Shown piece by piece: positions 51,210 to 62,930 of a DNA stretch of 64,000 bases (the stretch's first letter is position 1; the number at the start of each line of letters is the position of its first letter). Location of the stretch: positions 16,017,182 through 16,081,181 of the forward strand of contig CM040445.1 of assembly GCA_022749755.1 (NCBI GenBank), written 5' to 3'. Both the position numbers and the translations under genes were made by a program. The notes beneath the pieces are model-generated. The model was not told the origin of the DNA and did no database searches. It worked only from the letters and a program-made list of their open reading frames with translations. The DNA is from Azadirachta indica. Lineage: Eukaryota > Streptophyta > Magnoliopsida > Sapindales > Meliaceae.

Positions 51210-53877
51210 TCATGCACAGGCTGGAGCATCGAAGTTGGTGAATACTACGAAGGCGATTGATAAAGGAGCGATGCGTATAGGAGAATTCACATTCACATGG
51301 ACGGGATCCAGCCTTGGGATGCTTTTATCTTCTGTCAGCTCTACTGGAATCCCGTTTAGAACCATTGTCTGGCTTTGCAGATACCCATCTTTCGCAGTTA
51401 AATGGTATTCCTCTCTGGTTAAATGCCCATCGGATGCGTTACCCCCTACCCAAGCTACTGTTTTCTTATTTTGAACACTGATTATATAATCAGTCTGATT
51501 GCTTAAGTTGATAAGGAGTAATGTTATTCCCCCCTGCAACAAGATTACAGTAGTCAAGAAGTTGCCCCATATGACCAACGTATTAAGAGATATTGTGTTG
51601 AAGAAAACTAAAAGATTAAAGAAAAAAAGAGAGAAGACACCTACTCTGCCTTTTGAACAATGGGCATAGGAGCGTAGAAATGGAGATGCATCGGTAGCAA
51701 CGGATAGAACACCTTTGCCCATTAGTCGATGCCACAAGAGTGCACTATTCGGTAGCCATATATTCAACAAAAGAAAAACTCTGAATTAGAAAAATCTTCA
51801 AAAAAGAAATAAAATAGTTAAAAATTTGAGGACAGGGGTGGTTTAAAAGCTCTAGAGAGCTTAATTTAATGCTCTTAACTTACCTGTAATAATCAGGGTT
51901 GGGGACAAATGTTGTTGTGTTGAGGAGAGCATAGTTCCCACCAATTAAGGTCTGCCTGCAATATACTTTAGTATTGTACTTTGATGCCATTCCAAGTTGA
52001 TCCAAGTACCTAAGATAATACATAAACGAAAGCTTAAATGATTAACTCGAAAAGTAAATGTTTTCTTTTCTTATGATAAAAAGGAAAAAGTGGATTGAAT
52101 ATTAACAAACAAAGCTATTGGGCAAAAAGTATTACCAAAAGCTGTTCACAAATGTGTTAGAAACTTGACGACCACCACTGTTATAGGCGCCACCCGATTC
52201 TCCAACCCACGCAGAAGACCAAGGACCATTCCTTTCAATAGTCTGTTTAAGGTCGCTAAATGTTTCAGATACATTGTTCAAGTGATCGGGGTCCAGAATC
52301 TTGCTCACAAGATTGGGATCAACCCCTGGAACGCGGAGAGAGGATTTAAATCAGAAGGGACAGAAGAGAAATTAGTAGCAGTAAGTGTGGGGGCACATTT
52401 GCAACACGAAAAATTGTAATAAGAATTCACTACCACACTCACTTACCTGCACCCAAATTGTATATATGATGAGTCACGACATTGACTACATTTGAACCTG
52501 AGACCTGAAGAAACTTGGCATACCATTCTCGCTCAAAGAATCCACCCGGTGCAATAACTTTTGGTTTTGAAGGTGAATCTTTGTATAAATTGTCGATGAT
52601 ATTTTTAAGGTTGATTACATCTTTCCCGTATAGTTCAGCATTGACACTTGCACCAATGCCCTTTCCACTCAACTCATTACCTAGAATGACAAAACAAGAA
52701 CAGAAATGAGGCATGCGAGAAAAGGGGCAAAAGGAAAAATCCAGTGCTTTGTCTAAACTCCGATGTTATGTACCAAATTCCCATGAATCTATTTGGTGTC
52801 CCTTTGAAATAGTATACTTTATTAGATCATAAGCATTGCCAGAATCCCAATCTCCTCCCCAAGCTTTATCCTTGATGTGGTGCCTCCCATGGAGTGCATT
52901 CAAGCCAAATGTTACTATGGCCCTGAAAATTTAAGATTGAAGTAACAATCACCACAAAAGCATTGCGATATTATAGGAGAAAAACAAGGTAAGGATGAAA
53001 TATAATGACAAAATGGAGGAAGATTTGGCAACAGATATTTGAATGAAGTTGAAAAACTTGTGGGAGAAAGCTTTTTACACTTCCCTTTTGCATCTTATGT
53101 GAGAATGAACAAGATAAACTTAATCTTTAGCCTCTACCCAGTTTGAGTAGACTATGTAAACCAACTCAGCGTATAGAAAAGATTAAAAATTTTGATCAAC
53201 TTACCCTGTTCTATTAAATAATTGGTTCAGCTCATCCCACCTCTCCATATGCAAACATCCCTTTGAAAATCCAAACAACCCATCTTTCATCTTTCTGAAT
53301 GGATGGCAAGAAGCTTTCAGATTTCCAACATCATATAACACTTGATCTTGCAATGAACCTCCAACTCTTATCCTCAAGCGCTTAAAAGCTAATATTCCAC
53401 AAATATTGAAAGAATATAAATTTCTGTCATCTATGTATTCCAATAAAATGCTAATCACATATTACAAAGATTGTCATCAAACTTAAATTATCACCAGATA
53501 ATCTGAGAACAACAATTTTTCCATAGAAAGAAATATACCTTGGATAGCTTTGGCGAGTAAGGGTTGAGACAAGTCCTAAAACAATAAACTCGGTTTAGCT
53601 GTTATCCCCAAATGTTAAGGAAGAGTGCAACCAAGTCACAAAAATGTATGATTTTCCAAAACCTCACCAAATTTACAACAGAAGAATTCCCCCATGGACA
53701 TTGATTGTAGTCACACTTATCATGAGGCCACCAATCCACAGTAGCACAGATAAAGTTTTCATCATTTGTCGCTACTGTCTTAGTCCCATCCACTACAATG
53801 CTATTATGTGCAACTTGCTGAGCCAAAATTACAGGGAGAGAAACCAGAAAGAGAAACGAGGAGAGGAAGGTTCCCAT
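51210..53877 (-). CDS. GUS1-like: Heparanase-like protein GUS-C (GH79)
   Basis: Exons in gene order: 53668-53877, 53539-53575, 53205-53388, 52774-52922, 52447-52680, 52136-52325, 51884-52009, 51645-51744 and 51210-51533. The product is 517 aa with all phases intact. It has a signal peptide (MGTFLSSFLFLVSLPVILA), acid/base Glu in WEFGNELSG, nucleophile in WVGESGGAYNSGG and a C-terminus ending NFDAPACA. An in-frame ATG five codons upstream (53,889) exists only here; I chose the MGT start conserved in all copies. The last exon carries the 69-bp deletion shared with A and B. Unlike A and B, its upstream region keeps the distal leader exon found in GUS-D, so this is the short-form copy most likely to be driven by the ancestral promoter. 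Confidence 0.9.
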
Positions 53878-55230
53878 TGGTAAGTTCATCACAACAACCT
53901 ATTACCACCAACTTAAGGTGTAATGAACTGCAATCAAATGAGAAAATCAAATTATTAGCAGTTCTTTGGAATGCAATGCTCTTTTGCAATAATTTCATAT
54001 TCCTCAAATGAAAAAGCATGACATGTTTCTGACAAAACTGGGTTGAAAACAGGCATAAAGTTTGCACATTGCAAGAAGCCTTTGCAAAAGGACCAAAACA
54101 CAACATCAAGTTTAAATCTTTGACAGCATTAATAAACTTTACGGAGAAAGAAAAATAGAGCAAATATCACGAAATATAAGCTATAAGCAGGCCTATATTT
54201 GATAACATAGTCATTATCATACACTGGAAAATATGTTTTCTTCTATGGTGACAATAAGTGGCTCGTTGAAAAGGATAAGAACCCTGACGAAAATTGCTAA
54301 AGCTCAAATTTTGATTGAAGAATATCCCACATTCTTTGATTTAAGAATTGAAGCCTAAAACAACTTCAAGAAAATAAAAAACAAAATTTTTTTTGTAAAA
54401 TAATTTAATATAAGAAAAGATCATACGTTTGAAAGTTACCAGAATCAAAAGCAAGATGACCAAGAAAGATGTTAAAATGTTTGAACTTCAAAGGGAAAAG
54501 AAAAAATTGAACATATCAAACTGGATCTCAAGATTGAAATATATATAGCATTAAGAAACTGACACAAAACTGAGAGACAGAGACAACTGACTGAATTTTC
54601 TAAAGCCTTTCCATAACAAATCAGTAAAGTGCAAAAATCAAGGAACTGTAATCCCAGAAGTATACAAGCACACTAAATTAACAGAAAGAAAAGGCTGTAA
54701 TGTCAAAATTATGACACAACGGAAACAGGATTAGTAATGGATATTCATACACAATCAGCTAAAGATGGAAAGTAGCAGCTAGCTTATGAAGAAGTTCTCA
54801 AATCTATCCCATCTCTGAAAAAGGAAAATCAATCTAATGCTTCTCTTCCTTGTCTATTAAAAGCATTCTAGTTTTAACTTCCAGTGTTCAGTATTAAGTT
54901 AAAAACCACACAAACTCAATAGCAAAACCCAAAAAGGAAGAGAAGCTAACTATATATAAACCTCAAAATGCAAAAGTTGACAACTTTATACTAAAAATAT
55001 AAAAGCTCAAAGCTAAAACAAACATTCCTCTGAAAAAAAAAAAAAAAAAAAAACCACATCAGCAATCAAATCTATAGCTAAGACTGAGAAATTGTATAAT
55101 TTGATAAAATAAATCCAACAACCGACCAGAAGAGATAAAAGCAAACCTCAAATAACAACCAAGAGAATCCAGCATTACCAACAGAAAAGCTCAGCTCAAC
55201 TCAACTCAGCTCAGCTCATATAGAATTGTT
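53878..55230 (-). promoter_or_regulatory. Leader intron and leader exon of GUS-C
   Basis: The leader resumes at 53,927 after a TTGCAG acceptor. The distal leader exon is predicted at about 55,160-55,220, where CTCAACTCAGCTCAGCTCAT repeats match GUS-D. Its donor reads CTTG/GTTGTT, weaker than CTTG/GTTAGT in D. A poly-A tract at 55,029-55,053 is specific to this copy. Confidence 0.5.
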
Positions 55231-55419
55231 TATTGCCACAATAAATATTGAGATAAAATCATACAGTAACTTATATTTCTTTAAATTCAAAAAATGAATT
55301 CAAATATGAAATCTCTATAAAATTAAAATCATATTTGGTTTTGTAACAAAAAATTAAAAATAGTATCAAATTTAATTTTTGTAATATTTATATAAGAATA
55401 CATGAAATAAATTTGTCAT

Positions 55420-56078
55420 ATAAATCAGATTAATTCAAATAGAATGTACCTAGTTTGTTCATTATATGAGAGATTTTTTATGGCTTGATAGTAGTTTAAA
55501 ATACATTTTCTTATGTATTTACAAGCCTCATGTATTACTATATATTTTGGAATATCACACCATAAATATACAATAATCCCCCACATATTCCAAAATGCAC
55601 AAATATTCTTCACCAAAAAGAGTTTAATGTATACGTACTGATGCCTTTCTAGCTATGAACTAATCATTGAACATCAAATATCGTATTTTACAATAAAACT
55701 TTATAAAACTTAAAAGTTTGTATGAACCACAGGTCTTTTAGTGTAAAAAGTAGAATAAAATGATCACATTAAATTTTCATATAACAATGTTGTTCTGCAG
55801 TTTGGCACGTCAATGGCCTTTTCCTTTTTTGGTATTCATGAGTGTTAGAGAGATGGTTGCCTTACTCTCATGAGAACTGACCCAATTCCATACTTATATA
55901 GATAAACCTCTATCTAGTATATTTTGTAGTTACCATTTAACAAAGTCTATAGAGTCTCAATCTTATTCACTATATAATAAACACTATCTTACTATAGGAA
56001 ATACTCATTGAAAATGATTCTAGTTTTACAAGACAACAAATGACTTATTTTTACCCTTGTGAATCTACTTTATAGGAT
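55420..56078 (-). mobile_element. Probable 3' LTR region of a Ty1/copia remnant
   Basis: This non-coding tract directly follows the stop codon of the copia RNase H on the minus strand, where the 3' LTR is expected. The exact edges and target duplication could not be fixed. Confidence 0.4.
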
Positions 56079-56314
56079 TATGCTTTATGCAAAAGCTTTA
56101 TCGGCCTCAACATGTTTTTCACTATCCTTTTATGTAGTGGTTCTATTAAAGCATCAGCCAAATTCAATTTTGAACTCATAAAGTCTAGGCTCGCTACCCC
56201 AAATTTAAGTAATTGCTTTATAATGCTATGTCTTAAACGAATATGTCTAGTTTTCCTCTTGTATATTTTGCTTTGAATTTTAACTATAGTAATCTAACAA
56301 TCAAAATATGTAAA
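56078..56314 (-). pseudogene. Ty1/copia RNase H C-terminus
   Basis: On the minus strand the frame encodes the end of a copia polyprotein, including IIKQLLKFGVASLDFM and SSKLNLADALIEPLHKR, the SK-N-ADALT-type ending, and stops at 56,078-56,080. A frame change and a stop lie just upstream near 56,240, so it is defective. Its upstream continuation is at 57,386-57,830, on the far side of the nested MITE. Confidence 0.75.
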
Positions 56315-56323
56315 TATAAAATA

Positions 56324-57376
56324 AGGAAAACGACAACTTGCCCCCTATTAAATTTTAGGAGTAATAAATATCTTTTTGATAGTTCAAAAAATGCCAAAAT
56401 TCCCCTGCCATCCAAATTTTTCCGTTAAATTAATAAAAAAAGCTTGTACTTTTATGTTAATATACTTGGGATCATTTTTTATGATGTCTAAAGAGAGAGA
56501 TGATTTGATGTGATGGATAATAATATAATTATTATTATATAATAAAAAATAAAAAAAATAAAATAAAGAAATAATAATATAATATTATGATATAGTAAAA
56601 ATAAAATAAACATAAATATAAATATAGCTATAAATATAGATTAAAAATATAGATTTATGTTTAAATATAAATATATATAGGTTAAAAATAGAGATATAGA
56701 TATAAATATACAAATATAAATATAAATATAAATATAACTATAACAGTAAATATAGAGTAAAAAAATAGATATGGATATAGGTATACAAATATAAAAATAA
56801 AACTAAATATAAATATGAATATGAGTATGAGTATGAATATGAATATAAATATGAATATAGATATAGATATAGGATACTAGATATATAAATAAGAATATAA
56901 ATATATATTAAAAATATAGATACAGAAAAATATAAATAAAAATAAGAAAGAAGATATAGATTAAAAATATAGATATAAATGTAAATATACATATATAAAT
57001 ATAAACAGAAATATAAATGAGGAAGTAGATATAGATTAAATAATATAATATAGATATAAATATGGATATAGATATAGATATAGATATATAAAATATAAAT
57101 AAAATTAAAAAATATAAATATAAATATAAATATAAATAAACATTAATTAATTTTACTTGTCTTTTCATTTTAAAGAATTGTAAAATCAAACAAAGTAAAT
57201 TGTCAAATATACTCAGCCCAGGTCACTTAATATAAGGCAAATTATCCATTTTGCCCTTAAAAAATAAACTTTTTCTACTAGAAAACTGACAACACAAGGA
57301 TTTTAGTATTTTTGGAATTATTAAAGAAGTAATTGTTACTCTTGAAATTTAACAAGGGGTAAGTTGTTGTTTTCCC
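56324..57376. mobile_element. Mutator-type MITE nested in the copia remnant
   Basis: A 1,053-bp element has long terminal inverted repeats. The left end starts AGGAAAACGACAACTTGCCC and the right end, reverse-complemented, GGGAAAACAACAACTTACCC, with similarity extending about 85 bp. Both sides are flanked by the perfect 9-bp direct repeat TATAAAATA (56,315-56,323 and 57,377-57,385), the size typical of Mutator-like elements. There is no transposase. The core (about 56,520-57,140) is an AT minisatellite, so the element is non-autonomous. Confidence 0.85.
56520..57140. repeat. AT-rich (AAATAT/AGATAT) minisatellite
   Basis: Hexamer-like units AAATAT, AGATAT and GAATAT repeat for about 600 bp inside the MITE. 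Long tyrosine- and isoleucine-rich open frames on the minus strand are by-products of the repeat. Confidence 0.85.
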
Positions 57377-57385
57377 TATAAAATA

Positions 57386-57830
57386 TAAGGTTGAGATGTA
57401 ACGGGAAGATTTACTAATAGGTTTCTTAACCACTCAGCCCGAAGCAAGCGATCTCTAGGGCCATGAGCTCAAAATCCATGATAAAGTAGGCTATTTAGGT
57501 TTATTTAGATGATTCCTGAGCAACGACACCTCTCCCAAGATTGAATACATAATCACTAGTGATTTCATTTAATTTTGAAATCCAATTATTCATCACTGTA
57601 TCCTTTTAAGATGCATGAAAATATGCTATACTTTAGTCCATAATCAATGGAGCCTCTCACATCTATAGCAAGCCTTACTAAAGTAATCCAATGATTTTTA
57701 TTCGAATTCTGAGTGTTTTTACTCAATCTACCTACTACTTATGTTGTCGCAGGGCTATTACCATTCATTAAGTATATTAGGCTGCCTATGATTTGGGTCC
57801 ATTGGGTTTGATTGTCCCTATATTGATAAA
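57386..57830 (-). pseudogene. Ty1/copia reverse transcriptase/RNase H fragment
   Basis: Minus-strand coding remnant with the order expected after copia reverse transcriptase: IGSLIYLMNGNSPATT, then SKNTQNSNKNHW, then a GLKYS block, then LKGYSD (the RNase H start), and further on MDFELMALEIACF. Several in-frame stops break it (for example right after SPATT and after GYSDE). It is the upstream half of the copy split by the MITE. Confidence 0.75.
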
Positions 57831-58281
57831 GATAACTTTTTTTTTTTAATCCTAAAATTAAAAGAGTGATTGAAATAACTATATGGAATGACGCTAATTG
57901 GAATCGGGTCACTGAATTTCCCATTGAAAACCATAAAAATACAGAGAAAGTGAAATGACATACAAGAGAAATTTGACTACTTCAGTAAGTTGGAAGTTGA
58001 AGTTGCAGCTGCAGTCTGCAGACATACATAATTAAAAGATATGATCCATTGGAATGAGAACGGGGAAGCAGATTTACATCTACTTTATTATGAACAATGA
58101 GATACAATATAAATATACGAGTAATGACAACTTATTGTCCCCCTCCCAAAAATACAACTCAAAACAGTGCTGCAACTATGAATATTGACTCCCTCACTAT
58201 TAATTACAGCTACACTAACACACGACAACACAACACTTCAATTTTTATTTCTTTTTAGGAGTATTGCACTGCAGAGAAATG
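57831..58281 (-). other. 3' flank of GUS-D
   Basis: From about 57,880 the sequence matches the 3' flank of GUS-A (TATGGAATGACGCTAATTGG versus TATGGGATGATGCTACTTGG), including the ACTTCAG and GTTGAAGTTGCAG block absent from the B and C units. Confidence 0.55.
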
Positions 58282-61200
58282 TCATGCACACGCTGGAGCA
58301 TCAAAGTTGGGTAATACTATAAAGGCAATTGATAAAGGAACGACATATATAGGAGAATTCACATTTACATGGACAGGATCCAGTCTTGGGATGCTTTTAT
58401 CTTCTGTCAGCTCCACCGGAATCCCATTTAGAACCATTGTCTGGCTTTGCAGATATCCATCTTTTGGAGTTAAATGGTATTCCTCTCTGGTTAAATGCTC
58501 ATCGGATGCTTTACCCCCTACCCAAGCTACCATTCTCTTAAGACGACGGGTGAAAGAACTTTCTCTATTGAGGTCTTTCTCTTTCACAAGCAATTTCATG
58601 TTCTTGCTATTTTGGACACTGATTATATAAGAAGTATGATTGCTTAAATTGATAAGGAGTAATGTTATTCCCCCCTGCAACAAGATGAGAGTAGTCCAGA
58701 AGTTGCCAAATATGACCAATTTATTAAGAGATATTGTGTTGGAAAAAACTGAAAGATTAAAGAAACAAAGAAAGAAGACACTCACTCTGCCTTTTGAACA
58801 ATGGGCATAAGAGCGTAGAAATGGAGATGCATCAGTAGCAATGGATAGAACACCTTTGCCCATTAGTCGATGCCACAGAAGTGCACTGTTTGGCAGCCAA
58901 ATATTCAACAAAAGAAAGACTCTGAATTAGAAAAGTCTTCAAAACAGAAAGAACATAATTTAGTAATAAAGCTCAAAAAATTTGGGGACAGGGGAGGTTT
59001 AATAGTTCTCAAGATCTCAATATAATGCCCGTGCCTGTAGTAATCAGGGTTGGGGACAAATGTTGTTCTGTTGAGGAGACCATAGTTCCCACCAATTAAA
59101 GTCTGCCTGCAATATACTTTAGTATCGTACTTGGATGCCATTCCAAGTTGATCTAAGTACCTAAGATAATACATAAACAAAACAATAAATCAAAGATTAT
59201 GCACAATGCTTAAATGATTAGCTCGAAAAGCAAATTTTTTTGTCCCTACTATAAAAAGCAAAAACTGGATTGATTATTAACAAACAAAGCTATTGGGCAG
59301 AAAGTATTACCAAAAGCTGTTCACAAATGTGTTTGAAACATGACGACCACCACTGTTGTAGGCACCACCGGATTCTCCAACCCATGCAGAAGCCCAAGGA
59401 CCATTCCTTTGAATAGTTTGTTTAAGATTGCTAAATGTTTCTGATACTTTGTTCAAGTGATGGGGGTCCAGAATCTTTTTCATAAGATTGGGATCAACAC
59501 CTGGAACACAGAGAGAGGGTTTAAATCACAAGGGCCAGAAGAGCAATAACTAGCAGCCAGTGTGTGAGCACATTTGCAACATAAAAAAATCTTAGATCTT
59601 TCAACAAGAAAAAACACAGATACTGGAGGTTTTAAAATCTTATCAATTGACTGGGATGATGGGAATTTCGTTTCCAAATTTCACTATATGCTTAACTATA
59701 GATGAGATATGAAAACATAGTCCACCTTAGGTAAAAAAGAATACTTCTCATTTCATTTTGCAAAATGACTGAAGTGCAAGTAGACAACTTAAAGTAATGG
59801 TTCATAAAGTTGACATTCAATAATAGGAAGGAAATAAATAAAAGTATAAGAATTCACTTCTACACTGACTGACCTGCACCCAGATTGTATATATGATGAG
59901 TCACGAAATTGACTACATTTGAACCCGAGACCTGAAGAAACTTGGCATACCATTCTTGCTCAAAGAATCCACCTGGTGCAATAACCGTTGGTTTTGAAGG
60001 TGAGTCTTTGTATAAATTGTTGACGATATTTTTAAGGTTTATCACATCTTTCCCATAAAGGTCAGCATTGACACTTGCAGCAATGCCCTTTCCACTCAAC
60101 TCGTTACCTAGAACGAAAAAGCAAGAATAGAAATGAGGCAAGGGAGAAAAGAGACAAAAGGAAAATTCCAGTGCTTTGTCTAAACTCCAATGTTATGTAC
60201 CGAATTCCCATGAATCTATTTGGTGTCCCTTTGAAATAGTATACTTTATTAGGTCATAAGCATTGCTAGAATCCCAAGCTCCTCCCCAGGCTCCATGCTT
60301 GATGTGTTGCCTCCCATGGAGTGCATTCAAACCAAATGTTACGATGGCCCTGAAAATGTAAGATTATTATAAAGTAATAATCACAACAAAAGCATTGCAA
60401 TATTATAGGAAAAAAAAAAAAAGAAAAGGAAGAAATATAATGCAAATGATAAAAGCTTCTGTGAAACAACATTAAAAAGGAATTGAATGGTTGGTACAAA
60501 GAATCTGGACAACAGAGGGCATTCATCATCCAACCCAGCACCACTAGATTGCTTTGAAGAATGCTCAAACAAGAAGAGATCATACAGTGGGTTTTATAGG
60601 AGTTGAAATGGAGGCAAATTTGGCAATGGATATTTGAATGAAGTTGAAAAAATTAAGGGAGAAAGGTTTTTATGTTAACTCACTGTTTTGGAATCAGCTA
60701 TGATTTTAGTTTAACAAAAAGAAGTTTATTGTAAGTCAGACAAACTCTTATCTACCACCAACAGGACACTTTTCTTTTGAATCTTATGAGAGAATAAACA
60801 AGATAAATTTAATCCTTAGGCTCTATCCCATTGAGTAGACTATGTAAACCACCTCAGCACATAGACAAGCTTAAAAATTTTGATCAACTTACCCTGTTCT
60901 ATTAAATAATTGGTTAAGCTCATCCCACCTCTCCATATGCAAACATCCCTTTGAAAATCCAAACAACCCATCTTTCATCTTTCTAAATGGATGGCAAGGA
61001 GCTTTTAGATTTCCAACATCATACAGCACTTGATCTTGCAATGAACCTCCAACTCTTATCCTCAAGCGCTTAAAAGCTATCATTCCACCAATATTGAAAG
61101 AATATAAAATTATGTCATCTATGTATTCAACTAAAATACTAATCACATATAACAAAGATTGTCATCAAACCATGAGAGCAACAATTTTTCCTAATGAAAG

Positions 61201-61571
61201 AAATATACCTTGGATAGCTTTGAAGAGTAAGGGATGAGACAAGTCCTGAAAAAATAAACTAGGCTTAGCTATTATCACCAAATATTAAGAAAGAGTGCCA
61301 ATTATGTCCTAAGACAGCTATATTCAATCTCATAAAAATGTATGATTTTCCAAGACCTCACCAAATTTAGAACGGAAGAATTCCCCCATGGACATTGATT
61401 GTAGTTACACTTATCATGAGGCCACCAATCTAGGGTAGCACAGATAAAATTTTCATCATTGGTAGCTACTGTTTTAGTCCCATCCACTAAAATGCTAGTA
61501 CGTGTAACTTGCTGAGCCGAAATTGCAGGGAGAGAAACCAGAAAGAGAAAGAAGTAGAGGATGGTTCCCAT
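58282..61571 (-). CDS. GUS1-like: Heparanase-like protein GUS-D (GH79, full-length form)
   Basis: Exons in gene order: 61362-61571, 61209-61245, 60893-61076, 60201-60349, 59874-60107, 59311-59500, 59035-59160, 58786-58885 and 58282-58674, giving 540 aa, the usual length of plant heparanase-like proteins. Signal peptide MGTILYFFLFLVSLPAISA, acid/base Glu in WEFGNELSG and nucleophile in WVGESGGAYNSGG. The last exon keeps 23 residues (about NMKLLVKEKDLN to RRLKRM) missing from A-C. The exon 7 donor reads TACAG/GCACGG, where the other copies read TACAG/GTAAGT; if GC is not used, read-through gives an early stop. The frame upstream of MGT is open but has no earlier ATG. It is the most diverged copy and nearest the ancestral form in length. 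Confidence 0.86.
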
Positions 61572-62930
61572 TGGTAAGTTTATCACAACAACCTTACCAC
61601 CAAAAGGTGTAATGAACTGCAACCAAATGAGGAAATCAAATTATTAGCAGTTCTTTGGAATGCAAATGATCTTCTGCAATTATTCCATGTTCCTCAAATG
61701 AAAAAGGATGGCATATTGTTGGCAAAATTGGGTTGAAAACAGGGTTAAAGTTTGCAAATTGCAAGAAGCCACTCATCCCTTAACATCACAGTTAAAATTT
61801 CGCCTTTTCAGCTTACTAAAACCATGAAAAGAACCAAAAACCAGTATCGAGTTTAAATGTTTGACAAATTTACAGAGAAAGGACAATTGAGCAAATATCA
61901 CGGCCTATAAGCTATAGACAGGCCTAAATTTGATAACATAGTCACAATAATATACTGGAAATAATTTTTCGGTAAGCGAATAGGGTAAGAACTCTCACGA
62001 AATTGCTAAAGTTCAGATTTTGATTGAAGGAAATCACACATTCAATGATTTAAGAATGGAAGACTAAAACAAACTTCCAGAAAATACAAGTAGAAATTTT
62101 TTGTAAAACAATTTAATAGAAGAAAAGATGATACGTTTGAGAATTGCCAGAACCAAAATCAAGGTGACCAAGCAAGATGGTAAAAATCTTTCAAAGTGAA
62201 AGAAAAAAATTGAACATATCAAACTGGATCTCAAGATTGAAATATATATATAGCATTAATAAACTGACACAAAACCAAGAGACAATGAGACAACTGACTA
62301 AATTTCTAAAGCCTTTTCATAGTAAGTCAGTAAAGTGCAAAAATCAAGGAATCGTAATTCCAAAGTACACAAGCACACTAAACTTAGAGAAAGAAAAGGC
62401 TGTAATGTCAAAATTATAACACAAGAGAAACAGGATTAGTAATGAATATTCGTATACAATCAGCTGAAAATGGAAAGTAGCAGCCAGCTCATGGAGAAGC
62501 TCTCAAGTCTAACTCATCTCTGAAAAAGGAAAATTGATCCATGCTTCTTTCCTTGTCTATTAAAAGCAACCCAGTTTAACTTCCAGTGTTCAGCATTAAG
62601 TTAAAAACAACACAAGCTCAATAGCAAAACCCAAAAAAAAAAAAAAAAGACAAAGCTAACAGACTATAAACAAACCTCAAAATGCAAAAATTGACAACTT
62701 TATACTGAAAATGTAAAAGCTCAAAGCTAAAACAAACATTCCTCTAAAAAGAAAAAACAACACATCAGCAATCAAATCTATAGCTAGGACTGAGGAAGTG
62801 TATAATTTGATAAAAATAAACCCAACCCAAGAAGAGAAGAGATGAGAGCAAATCTGAAATACTAACCAAGAGAATCCAGCATCATCAACAGTGAAGCTCA
62901 GCTCAACTCAGCTCAGCTCATATAGATGCA
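61572..62930 (-). promoter_or_regulatory. Leader intron and leader exon of GUS-D
   Basis: The predicted 5'-leader intron spans 61,617-62,866 (donor CTTG/GTTAGT, acceptor GGTTGCAG). The leader exon lies upstream at about 62,867-62,925 and includes repeated AGCTCAACTCAGCTCAGCTC units shared with GUS-C. Most of the intron is colinear with the GUS-C unit. Confidence 0.5.

Noticed and set aside
56738..57189. Tyr/Ile-rich open frames of 84-93 codons on the minus strand
   Set aside because: They are translations of an AT minisatellite within the MITE and have no protein character.
57420..57480. Possible tRNA-like sequence around GCCCGAAGCAAGCGATC
   Set aside because: It does not fold into a cloverleaf by eye and is accounted for as copia coding sequence on the minus strand.
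22716..61571. The four GUS copies as an assembly artefact
   Set aside because: The copies differ in introns, spacers, microsatellite length, specific insertions, the exon 9 deletion and splice donor, which false duplication would not produce.
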